A stretch of DNA of 64,000 nucleotides from JAJAZB01 sp964244295 (lineage in GTDB: Bacteria; Bacteroidota; Bacteroidia; Cytophagales; Spirosomataceae). The notes below the pieces were generated by a model. It saw only the letters and a list, made by a program, of their open reading frames with translations. It had not been told where the DNA came from and did no database searches. Position 1 is the first letter of the stretch. Each line of letters starts with the position of its first letter. The position numbers and the translations under genes were made by a program. The stretch lies in assembly GCA_964244295.1 (NCBI GenBank), contig CAXTIG010000007.1:124001-188000 (forward strand), given 5' to 3'. Shown here in pieces: positions 41,300 through 49,034 of this stretch.

Positions 41300-41520
41300 C
41301 GCTCACCATCGAAGTGCTCAACGAAAAGGCCCTCCCACTGCTGCGCGACCTCGAAAGCCTCGATGTCATCCGCATCCAGCCACCCGAGCAACCCAAGCGT
41401 AAGCTGTCTGAGGAACTGTATGGCAGCATCACGCCTGAATTGGCAGCAGACCTACATCGGCAACTTGAAGAAATGCGTAACGAATGGGAACGCGATATCT
41501 TGCCGACTCCAATGCCCTGA
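41296..41520 (+). CDS. small antitoxin-like protein upstream of a PIN toxin
   Basis: 74 residues, acidic and helical at the C-terminus (LSEELYGSITPELAADLHRQLEEMRNEWERD in outline). No DNA-binding domain recognised, but size, position and the 37-bp overlap with the PIN gene fit a VapB-type antitoxin whose C-terminal tail covers the toxin active site (inference). It overlaps the DUF433 gene by 4 bp. Confidence 0.75.
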   Translation: MTLTIEVLNEKALPLLRDLESLDVIRIQPPEQPKRKLSEELYGSITPELAADLHRQLEEMRNEWERDILPTPMP

Positions 41521-41876
41521 TTGACTTCCTGGAAGGGCGATTGCCCTTGAAAGGAAAACAACTCATGTTTGAAGTGCTCGACCAGGGCAAGTTGATTATT
41601 TCCGTCGTCACCGAAATCGAGGTGCCCGGGTTCCAGGCCCCGGACGACTACCTTCAAAAGGTGCAGCGGTTGATTGATGCCGCCGAAGTCATCCCGCTGG
41701 CTGATGCGGTGCTCGTCCGTGAAGCCATCGCCATCCGTCGCACCGCCCGTATCAAACTTCCTGACGCCGTGATTGCGGCCACGGCGAAGGTGCGTGGGTT
41801 AACCCTACTCAGCCAAAATGAGAAAGATTTTAGCCGGGTGGAGGGCTTGAGCGTGCTGAACCTGCACACGTTTTGA
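41484..41876 (+). CDS. VapC-type PIN-domain ribonuclease toxin
   Basis: 130 residues. LADSNALIDFLEG holds the first acidic residue (Asp-8) and later KLPDAVIAATAKVRG the conserved Asp of the PIN active site; LLSQNEKDFSRVEGL is the usual C-terminal PIN motif. Probable Mg-dependent RNase, controlled by the preceding 74-residue protein. Confidence 0.92.
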   Translation: MGTRYLADSNALIDFLEGRLPLKGKQLMFEVLDQGKLIISVVTEIEVPGFQAPDDYLQKVQRLIDAAEVIPLADAVLVREAIAIRRTARIKLPDAVIAATAKVRGLTLLSQNEKDFSRVEGLSVLNLHTF

Positions 41877-41934
41877 TTCAGGTGGAGGAAGGGAATTTGG
41901 ATGAGTAAATCCTACCTGCTCCACTGAAATGAAG

Positions 41935-41968
41935 AGGCCAACCCTTAACGGGGTTGGCCTTTTTGGTT
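41935..41968 (+). terminator. terminator of the VapBC-like operon
   Basis: AGGCCAACCC - TTAACG - GGGTTGGCCT, perfect 10-bp stem followed by TTTTGGTTTT. Confidence 0.88.
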
Positions 41969-42253
41969 TTCGGGCTGCGAAATACGGGAAAAGAGTTGAA
42001 AGAAAAAAGGGTGTTTTCCCCGTTGTATGACAAAAATTTTTCTTTCACCTTTGGCTCAACAAAAGAACAATGGGGCAATCCAAAGATTGGATTTTTGCGA
42101 CCCAGCCTAAGCCCCGACCGTGCAGATTAATGATTCAGACTTGAAACAATAGGGGATTAGTATTTTTAAGCTGTGCAGCAGTCGTATCCCAATATCAAAT
42201 ATTCCGACAGGCCGTAGAAAAAACATCTCTTTACATCCAAACCTTTCAAGATT
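41969..42253. other. AT-rich intergenic leader
   Basis: No gene. The base composition drops sharply here and stays AT-rich to 43592. The region should hold the promoter of the two-gene island, but no exact TAnnTTTG box with good spacing was seen. Confidence 0.45.
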
Positions 42254-42634
42254 ATGCCAACGGAAATTAAGCACCTGCCAGAAATTAGACAGAATCAACC
42301 TGTACAATCTAATGCGAATGTACTGCTTAGTATCCTAATTGGCAATGGACAAATAGGTGGTTCATTTGTTCAAGACCAAGACGGAAATCAGGTTGCAAAA
42401 GGCACCATCACAAATTTAAATATTGGAAAAGGCAGTTCATTAATCGGAAAGAGTATAAGTGTTTTTACTAACGTTTTGGATGTAAATGATGAAGATCCTG
42501 ACAACGGCGTAATTATTACCCACAGGTTCACAAACACTAAACAAAGCTATCGGTATCCCTCGGAGGGAACAATAAAAATAAGCGATGGAGGTATCGTTGT
42601 GCTAACTGTTATTTATACATTTATCTCAGCTTAA
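42254..42634 (+). CDS. hypothetical protein in an AT-rich island
   Basis: 126 residues, no signal peptide or membrane segment. Predicted beta-rich (VLLSILIGNGQIGGSFVQDQ; GIVVLTVIYTFIS at the end). No known family recognised. Codon use is strikingly AT-rich compared with the rest of the window (roughly 35-40% G+C by eye), which suggests recent acquisition. One base separates its stop from the next ATG, so the two form an operon. Confidence 0.78.
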   Translation: MPTEIKHLPEIRQNQPVQSNANVLLSILIGNGQIGGSFVQDQDGNQVAKGTITNLNIGKGSSLIGKSISVFTNVLDVNDEDPDNGVIITHRFTNTKQSYRYPSEGTIKISDGGIVVLTVIYTFISA

Positions 42635-42635
42635 A

Positions 42636-43592
42636 ATGAAAACTTTTCAATTCTTGTTTTGTATCATTTTTCTGATTTACTTCAGTCTACCTATTCGTGG
42701 ACAAGTTAATCAGGTAACTATTACCGATTTAATGACCCCAGTTAGCCCGGGTTTTATTATCTCTGATCAGACACCATCAAGTGTTAACCGACCAACTAAT
42801 ACGAAAGCATTTGTCGCAAGTCTATTGTCATTAAATAATGGAGGATCTTTAGAGGCCGCTCCTTATTGGCTAATTAACAGCAAATCAAGAGACAGGTTAA
42901 GCTATAAAGATTATGTAAAGAAGATATCTCCAGTCTTGCAAACCTTTAGCATATCAGCAACATCGTTTAAATCAGATACTGGTTCTTTTCTATCAGTAGG
43001 GGTGCGATTTTTTCCTATACGAATACATAAGAGTGAGTTAAATGATAAAATAGCTGAAATAGAATCATTACTTTCAGTACCCCCTCTTTCATTTGATACA
43101 ACTGCAATTAATAAAGCTCGCAGAGAACTAAAAGAAATTGATAAACGCCCTAAATTTGTGATTGAGATTGCAGGTGCGTTATTAGGGTATGCTCCAACTA
43201 ATGGATATGAGCAATTAAAACGTTCGCGCTCAGGAGGATGGGCGAATATTTCGTATAAACCAAAAGCTTTAAGCCTAACGGGATTGGTTCGTTACATAAA
43301 CAATAAACAGCAGGGCTCTTTTTCTGAAAATTCTGATATACTGGATTTAGGTTTTAGTCTCGGAGGTGAGAATAGGAAGAAAAACCTTTCTTTGAATGCA
43401 GAGCTCCTTTTCAGAAAAGATTATTTACTCGCTCAAGAAAATCATCGTTTTGTTGTAGTAGCAAATTATAAAGTTTTGGAGCAATTATATGTCGTAGGGA
43501 GCATTGGAAAGAATTTTTCAAAAGTAGATAACATCATTGCACTATTAGGAATAAATATTGGCTTATCAACTAAAGACCTGAAGTTGTTTTAA
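42636..43592 (+). CDS. hypothetical secreted/outer-membrane protein in an AT-rich island
   Basis: 318 residues. Signal peptide ending PIRGQ (about residues 1-23). The N-terminal third is polar; a helical segment (LNDKIAEIESLLSVPP to KARRELKEIDKRP) interrupts a set of amphipathic strands, and the C-terminal half resembles a membrane beta-barrel (LDLGFSLGG, LSLNAELLFRKDYLL, IALLGINIGLS). Same AT-rich composition as its partner. Function unknown. Confidence 0.8.
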   Translation: MKTFQFLFCIIFLIYFSLPIRGQVNQVTITDLMTPVSPGFIISDQTPSSVNRPTNTKAFVASLLSLNNGGSLEAAPYWLINSKSRDRLSYKDYVKKISPVLQTFSISATSFKSDTGSFLSVGVRFFPIRIHKSELNDKIAEIESLLSVPPLSFDTTAINKARRELKEIDKRPKFVIEIAGALLGYAPTNGYEQLKRSRSGGWANISYKPKALSLTGLVRYINNKQQGSFSENSDILDLGFSLGGENRKKNLSLNAELLFRKDYLLAQENHRFVVVANYKVLEQLYVVGSIGKNFSKVDNIIALLGINIGLSTKDLKLF

Positions 43593-43742
43593 TTGTAGTC
43601 TACCCCGTTCTCCGTAGTGTATCCTCAAAAAAAATTAGAAATACGTTGTCCGACGTTTGCAACGTTGGACGCAAATGCCGGTAGTCTTCGACCACCTTTT
43701 TGCACAATTCAGCATCAGAACTTCCAATAAACCGAGTTGCGT

Positions 43743-43870
43743 CCCGTTGTTCCGAAGGGACATCGCGAACCGCAATACTGCGGGTCTGTGACCCGCCACC
43801 CCTCCCCGGCCAAGCCCAACGCGTTGTAACCCAACCCCTTTACACTCCTACACATTTTCCATCAGCGTAG
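43743..43870 (+). repeat. dispersed intergenic repeat, copy 1
   Basis: Aligns with 44375-44510: CCGAAGGGACATCGCGAACCGCAATA-type start, then a G-rich/C-rich turn (CGGGTCTGTGACCCG), then GGCCAAGCCCAACGC and ATCAGCG at the end. It is followed by hairpins CGCCGTTT/AAACGGCG (near 43890) and CCGGAT/ATCCGG (43921-43936). The rest of 43593-44042 has no gene. Confidence 0.7.
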
Positions 43871-44042
43871 TTAGCCGCTATCGCGGCCCGCCGTTTACAA
43901 AACGGCGTTTATTCACAGTGCCGGATAAACATCCGGCAAAATGTCTGAATTACCAGGCAAACTCAGCACAGGCAATTTACTGCGAAGTACTGGCAGGCTC
44001 CTTTCGGCGTTTCAAAGGCATCATCCAAACCAACGAATCGCT

Positions 44043-44315
44043 ATGAAACCCGTAACCATTGCCCTTGACCTAAAATCATTTTTCCTCGGTGCGCTGACCA
44101 TCCTTGGTCTCTTACTGATGACCAATTTCAAACCCGCTGACCAGCCCAAAGCCGAACCAGACCCCGACATCCGACGGTTTCAGGTTGTAACCGGTGATCG
44201 CCAGACCATTATTCTCGATACCAAAACCGGACGGTTTCTCATTGATGTCAATGCGGTTAATCCGCGCTGGAGTAAAGGCGATTTTGAAACTATTCAGAGG
44301 ACAGAAAAGAAGTGA
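44043..44315 (+). CDS. small single-pass membrane protein of unknown function
   Basis: 90 residues from the ATG at 44043. One membrane segment near the N-terminus (FFLGALTILGLLLMTNF, about 12-28), then a small soluble domain (RRFQVVTGDRQTIILDTKTGRFLID). The upstream start at 43941 lies in repeat-derived sequence and was rejected. It sits between two copies of a dispersed repeat. Confidence 0.72.
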   Translation: MKPVTIALDLKSFFLGALTILGLLLMTNFKPADQPKAEPDPDIRRFQVVTGDRQTIILDTKTGRFLIDVNAVNPRWSKGDFETIQRTEKK

Positions 44316-44374
44316 CGCAGGAGTTGGCCAGTCACTAATCTAGTTGATCCTGAACCGCGTACGCAAGTCGATTT

Positions 44375-44510
44375 CCCGTTATTCGCGATGCGCTTCGGAA
44401 CATCGCAAACCGCAATATTGCGAGTTTGTGATCCGCCATTCTTCCTCGGCCAAGCCCAACGCTTGGTAACCAACCCCCTCTAAATTTCTTCGCTTTACCC
44501 ATCAGCGCAG
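44375..44510 (+). repeat. dispersed intergenic repeat, copy 2
   Basis: Homologous to copy 1 (43743-43870), including CGGCCAAGCCCAACGC and ATCAGCGCAG. It lies upstream of the haem peroxidase gene. The remaining 44511-44686 shows no other feature; GAACTTTG near 44626 is one base off the -7 consensus. Confidence 0.7.
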
Positions 44511-44686
44511 GCCTAGATTGTTCGGGGTTGCTGTGTACAAAACTGCATTTCTTTCCAATGCTGATCCATCGACACTCTGGTAAAAAAGGGTGTTTTTCCC
44601 GGTTGCGCGGTGTAGGGATTGTCCTGAACTTTGATCCGGTAAGAAGTACATTAATTCCATTTAATCCCCCTCAACCCGCTTTGACA

Positions 44687-46261
44687 ATGGCCGATTCCTC
44701 TCAACCCAATTTGAATGCGTTGCCCGAGGCACAGGTGATGCGCCTTTCGCACGGATTTAAACGAACGTTTTTTGGCCTCTCCCCCACGTTTGTCCGCATC
44801 AGCCAGGGGGATAAACACAGATACCGGGGCGATAAGTACGGCTATCTGTTCAGAAACCGGCTTCGGCTTCCCTGCACGGCCCAAAACCAGGCGCTCCTCG
44901 AGGAGTTGGGAAAAAATATGCTGGAGGACCCTGCGGTGGTCGATCCCCCCGACGGCACCATTGATGCGGGCTACACGTACTTCGGCCAGTTTGTCGATCA
45001 CGACATCACCCTTGACGTCGATTCAAGAATTGGGTTCGACCTCCTATCCGATAAAAATGACCAGGACGCCAGAGAACTCACGAATTACCGCACCCCCAAC
45101 CTGGAATTGGACAGCGTGTACGGGGACGGCCCGGCGGTGGATTCCTTTCTGTACGACAAAGACGGCGTGAAGATGATACTGGGTACGAATACCCCCTCCA
45201 ACGTCAGCGTCCCAACGAACGATTTCGACCTGCAACGCAATTCGGGCAAGATTGCCATCATCGGCGATCCGCGCAACGATGAAAATCTGTTCGTTGCCCA
45301 ACTCCACATGAGTTTCATCAGGTTTCATAACGCGGTGGTGGATGCCCTCAAGCTGGAAGACGCTACGCTAACTCCCGACAAACTCTTCGAGAAAGCCCAA
45401 CTCGAAGTCCGGCGGCATTACCAATGGGTGCTGGTACACGACTTTCTGAAAACCATGGTCGGCGTCGCCCAGGTGGAAAAAGTACTGACCGGTGGCCTGA
45501 CGTTTTTCCCCGAAAGTCGGCCCTTTTTCATGCCGGTCGAGTTTTCGGTGGCCGCTTATCGCTTTGGCCACTCCCTCATCCGGGATACGTACCACTTCAA
45601 CGGTTCGTTCCCCAACGATTCGTTCCTGTACGCGTTCCAGTTCACGAAACGAGACATTCCCACCAACTGGATTATCAATTGGAAAAGCTTTTTCACGGTG
45701 GGCGGAATCCGCGCCATCAACAAGGCCCGTAAAATCGACACCCGCGTTGCCTTCACCATGAACAGCCTGCCGGGGCCGGGCAATCCGCCTTCCGGTTCGC
45801 TTTTTGCCACCCTCACTTCCCGGAATCTGGTCAGGAGCATGGCCCTGCGCGTACCCACCGGGCAAACCGTTGCCCGGCAAATGGGCGAAACCCCGTTGAC
45901 GACGGCCCAACTCCTCCAAAGCCCCTTCCCGCATCCCACTCCCGCCCAGGAAGCACTTCACGAGCAAACGGTGAAGATTCTGAATGCCGACAACGGCCTG
46001 CTGTTGAAAAAAACGCCGCTCTGGTACTACGTGCTGAAAGAAGCCGAGGTTCTTGGGCAGGGCAACCAACTGGGGCCGGTCGGCGGCGGAATCGTGACGG
46101 AAGTGTTCATCCGGCTGCTGAAAGACACGCCGAACTCCATTCTGGCCGATTCCACTTGGCAGCCCCGGTTTGGTTTACCGACCGGCGCGGACCCCATCAA
46201 CTACCGGATTGTCGACCTGTTGGAGTTTGCGGGTACGCTCGACATCCCCGGTACGGCCTAG
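44687..46261 (+). CDS. animal-type haem peroxidase family protein
   Basis: 524 residues from the ATG at 44687. Distal-site motif GQFVDHDITLD with His-105; HMSFIRFHN; RRHYQWVLVHDFL; and proximal His-295 in YRFGHSLIRD. These match the peroxidase-cyclooxygenase superfamily. No signal peptide is visible, so a cytoplasmic enzyme or export by another route is possible. The start at 44528 adds 53 residues without family support. Physiological substrate unknown. Confidence 0.92.
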   Translation: MADSSQPNLNALPEAQVMRLSHGFKRTFFGLSPTFVRISQGDKHRYRGDKYGYLFRNRLRLPCTAQNQALLEELGKNMLEDPAVVDPPDGTIDAGYTYFGQFVDHDITLDVDSRIGFDLLSDKNDQDARELTNYRTPNLELDSVYGDGPAVDSFLYDKDGVKMILGTNTPSNVSVPTNDFDLQRNSGKIAIIGDPRNDENLFVAQLHMSFIRFHNAVVDALKLEDATLTPDKLFEKAQLEVRRHYQWVLVHDFLKTMVGVAQVEKVLTGGLTFFPESRPFFMPVEFSVAAYRFGHSLIRDTYHFNGSFPNDSFLYAFQFTKRDIPTNWIINWKSFFTVGGIRAINKARKIDTRVAFTMNSLPGPGNPPSGSLFATLTSRNLVRSMALRVPTGQTVARQMGETPLTTAQLLQSPFPHPTPAQEALHEQTVKILNADNGLLLKKTPLWYYVLKEAEVLGQGNQLGPVGGGIVTEVFIRLLKDTPNSILADSTWQPRFGLPTGADPINYRIVDLLEFAGTLDIPGTA

Positions 46262-46292
46262 CGCCCGTAGTCCGTAATCCAACCATAGAAAC

Positions 46293-46328
46293 GGCTTACG
46301 CTGACGGAGGATAACGTCAGCGTAAGCC
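46293..46328. terminator. bidirectional hairpin between convergent genes
   Basis: GGCTTACGCTGACG (46293-46306) and its exact complement (46315-46328), 14-bp stem, 8-base loop, between the peroxidase and DUF2911 genes. Confidence 0.78.
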
Positions 46329-46339
46329 ATTTCTCCACC

Positions 46340-46912
46340 TCAAAACGAAACCGGCACCGCTACCACCGTCGAATCCCAACCCAAGTACATCACGGCATTT
46401 TTCGCATCTTTCTTGACAAACCGAATCGAAAAATTCTCGAGGACCGTCTCCGCTTTCTGCACTGGTATGGTCACGCGGGCTACGTCCAGGGCTTCGTTGT
46501 AGCTGTAAGCCCCCCACTGATCAAGATCGGAACTGAGGATGATGGTCCACTCGGTTTCGTTCGGGATGGTCAGCAGGGCGTAGGTACCCGCCGGTATTTT
46601 TTTACCACCAACCGTCGCGTCCTGGTAGAATTTGACTTCGGGCGCTTCATTGGCTCCGGCCCGCCATACGTTGCCGTAGGGGACTAATTTGCCAAATACC
46701 TCCCGCCCAGCCTTGGCCGGGCGACTGTAGGCAACCCGCACCATCGCCTTGTCGGTACCGATCTTGGCCGGGGCGAATTTGCGGTCGTGTGCATAGTCGT
46801 CCGGGTAGTAGGCCATGTCCATGGGCGATTTGTCGAGACCCCGGAACGTTTGGGCCGCTGCCCCGGCTAACGCCAGGTAAAGTAATCCGACGAGCAGACC
46901 GATCGTTTTCAT
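46340..46912 (-). CDS. DUF2911 family secreted protein
   Basis: 190 residues from the ATG at 46912. Signal peptide ending GAAAQ; then the DUF2911 core (VRVAYSRPAKAGREVFG, VPYGNVWRAGANEAP, IPAGTYALLTIPNETEW). Function unknown; common in Bacteroidota. Likely periplasmic. Confidence 0.92.
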   Translation of the reverse strand: MKTIGLLVGLLYLALAGAAAQTFRGLDKSPMDMAYYPDDYAHDRKFAPAKIGTDKAMVRVAYSRPAKAGREVFGKLVPYGNVWRAGANEAPEVKFYQDATVGGKKIPAGTYALLTIPNETEWTIILSSDLDQWGAYSYNEALDVARVTIPVQKAETVLENFSIRFVKKDAKNAVMYLGWDSTVVAVPVSF

Positions 46913-47034
46913 AGTGTTTTTCGAGTGATAGAGAAGCCGCACAAAAGTAGTCTATTCACACTCAAAAAACGCCCGATAGTGCGAAGCGTAGGCGGACGGC
47001 TGCCCCGGCCCGTCAGAAGCCGGGGCCGGTTCGG

Positions 47035-47961
47035 TTACTTGAACGACATGGTTAGTTCGGTCACCACGGGAATGTTAGCGGCGTTTTTTCCGGCCAGGAA
47101 CAACTTCTGTCCGTTCGTAAACAGGTTGGCGTTGTTTGGCGCGTCGGGGAGCGGAATGGCCGCCGACCAGGTGTCTTTCGTCAGGTCGTACACGTAGATT
47201 TGCTTACCCTGCAACAGAAAGAGGTACTCGTTGAGCACGGCGGAATAGGTGCCGGTGGAGCTGGTATTTACTGGAAACGGAACGTCTTTCAAGGCCGTCC
47301 AGGAATTGGCGGTGGTTGAAAAATAAGATACTTTCTGCTGGATGCCCTGCCCGCCAATCGCGTAAAGCCGGTCTTTGTAAACGGCCATTTCGCTGCTGTT
47401 GGCCGGGTAGAGGTAATTGGGTACGGTAAACCATTTATCCTGTCCAATGCTGTAATATTTGAACAAGGTGCTCGCCGTGCGGCCACCCACGAAGTAGATG
47501 TTGCCGTTGAAATAGGCGGCACCAGCTTCGCCGTGGTTGTCCTTGGCAGTAGTCGGAAACGACAGCGTTTGCCAGGTATTCGACGAAGCAACGTACCGGG
47601 TGGCGTCATTGGCGATGTAAAAAACGTTGGTGCCGTCGGTCACGAGCCTGCTCGAGTAACCACATCCGCACACGTTCGGGGATTTGGCCAGGGCCGCCGA
47701 GAACGCGTTGCTGTTGATGTCGTACCGCGTAAAAAATTGGGGTTTGGCCGTGTTGGAGTTGCTGGCGAAATAAATGGCGTTGCCAACCATCACCGAATGA
47801 AAGCTGTAAGGGCCAATGTCGAAACCCGTGACGGGTACGTTGAACGGCTTGGCCGTCAACACCACATCGTTCACCGTTTTTTCGGGCGGACTGCCCGCAT
47901 CTTCGTCTTTGGCACAGCCGATCAGCCAAAGCAACGTCACACACAAGAGCAAGTTTTTCAT
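47035..47961 (-). CDS. Kelch-like beta-propeller lipoprotein
   Basis: 308 residues. Lipoprotein signal ending LIGC (Cys-16), then about five to six repeats of the Kelch type (AAYFNGNIYFVGG, MAVYKDRLYAIGG, ANLFTNGQKLFLAG) with W/Y spacing typical of propeller blades. Probably outer-membrane anchored and ligand binding. Single-gene unit. Confidence 0.85.
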   Translation of the reverse strand: MKNLLLCVTLLWLIGCAKDEDAGSPPEKTVNDVVLTAKPFNVPVTGFDIGPYSFHSVMVGNAIYFASNSNTAKPQFFTRYDINSNAFSAALAKSPNVCGCGYSSRLVTDGTNVFYIANDATRYVASSNTWQTLSFPTTAKDNHGEAGAAYFNGNIYFVGGRTASTLFKYYSIGQDKWFTVPNYLYPANSSEMAVYKDRLYAIGGQGIQQKVSYFSTTANSWTALKDVPFPVNTSSTGTYSAVLNEYLFLLQGKQIYVYDLTKDTWSAAIPLPDAPNNANLFTNGQKLFLAGKNAANIPVVTELTMSFK

Positions 47962-48110
47962 GGTTTGTGCTAGTTAAAATGAAACAAGGGTAGCTGACCG
48001 CCCGGCGGAACCCAAGCCAGGGCAAGGAGCGTGTAGAGAGGGTACAAATGTTCGGTAATTTATTGAAGACTAGTAGCGTAGAAATACGGAATCTACTCCA
48101 GACGGCCCGC

Positions 48111-48151
48111 CCGTTGTTTGCGATGCTTCGGAAGGGAGTCGCGAACAACGG
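48111..48151. repeat. dispersed intergenic repeat, short copy 3
   Basis: Inverted arms CCGTTGTTTGCGA (48111-48123) and TCGCGAACAACGG (48139-48151), one mismatch. The segment CTTCGGAAGGGAGTCGCGAAC resembles the starts of copies 1 and 2. It lies in the 412-base gap 47962-48374, in which no gene was seen. Confidence 0.55.
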
Positions 48152-48374
48152 TTTTGCCCTCGCACCCATCTTCATCACCCACCGCGTTAGCCTCCCCAGC
48201 AAAGCGAACCGTGTCGGTTGATTGGGCTTCGGCGCGGGAAGTCAGGAGCCCCCCGATGCTTTTTAGACCGGGTACTGGTGTTACGCAATACCCACCTGCG
48301 GCCCATCAGCCGGTTATTCAAAAAAGCAAAAAATCGTAACTTCCCGCTTCGTCCCAAACTTCACCGGCCTTCCC

Positions 48375-49034
48375 TTGCCCGACGCCCAACCCACGCTCTA
48401 CCGAATCGCCGCCGCCGATGACCACCCGGTGGTGCTCGAAGGCATCCGGCTGATGCTCGATAGCCTCGGCGGTTGCGAACTGGTCGGGACGGCGGCTTCG
48501 CTGAAAGAACTCGTGTCGGTGTGCGCGGCCACCCGCCCGGATTTGCTGATTCTGGATTTAAACATCGAAGAAAAAAACAGCCTCGACCTGGTCCCCGACT
48601 TGCAGCGGCGTCATCCCGGCCTGAAAATTCTGGTTTTTTCGGCCTACCAGTCGCCCGGCCTAGTCAAAAAAGCCCTCGAAAGCGGCGTGCAGGGGTATTT
48701 GCTGAAAGACGCCCTGCGGGCCGAATGGGTCGACGCGCTGGCAAGCATCGGGCAGGGCAAAACCTACCTGAGTCGGCAACTGAAAACCGAGCGGATGGCG
48801 ACTTTTCACGAGGAAAGCAAAATGGCCGATTTCCTCCAACTCGCGCTGCTTTCGGAACAACAAAAAAAAATCATCCGGCTCACGGCGCAGGGATTATCCG
48901 AGCAGGAAATCGCGGATGCGCTCTTCCTCAGCAAGCACACCGTGCATACCCACAAGAAAAATATTTTCAAGAAACTGGGCCTCCACACCAACGCCGACCT
49001 GGTGAAACTCGCTTACGAAAAAAAGCTGGTTTGA
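48375..49034 (+). CDS. NarL/LuxR-type response regulator
   Basis: 219 residues; the only available start is TTG at 48375. Receiver domain with phosphoacceptor Asp-61 (LLILDLN) and the Lys in YLLKDA, then a LuxR helix-turn-helix (IIRLTAQGLSEQEIADALFLSKHTVHTHKKNIFKKLGL). Its 3' end overlaps by 22 bp the convergent sensor kinase gene at 49013, which is the probable cognate kinase. Confidence 0.93.
   Translation: MPDAQPTLYRIAAADDHPVVLEGIRLMLDSLGGCELVGTAASLKELVSVCAATRPDLLILDLNIEEKNSLDLVPDLQRRHPGLKILVFSAYQSPGLVKKALESGVQGYLLKDALRAEWVDALASIGQGKTYLSRQLKTERMATFHEESKMADFLQLALLSEQQKKIIRLTAQGLSEQEIADALFLSKHTVHTHKKNIFKKLGLHTNADLVKLAYEKKLV

Noticed and set aside
43743..44510. Integron attC sites
   Set aside because: CCCAAC and GTTG segments looked suggestive, but no consistent RYYYAAC/GTTRRRY pairing or integrase gene was found.
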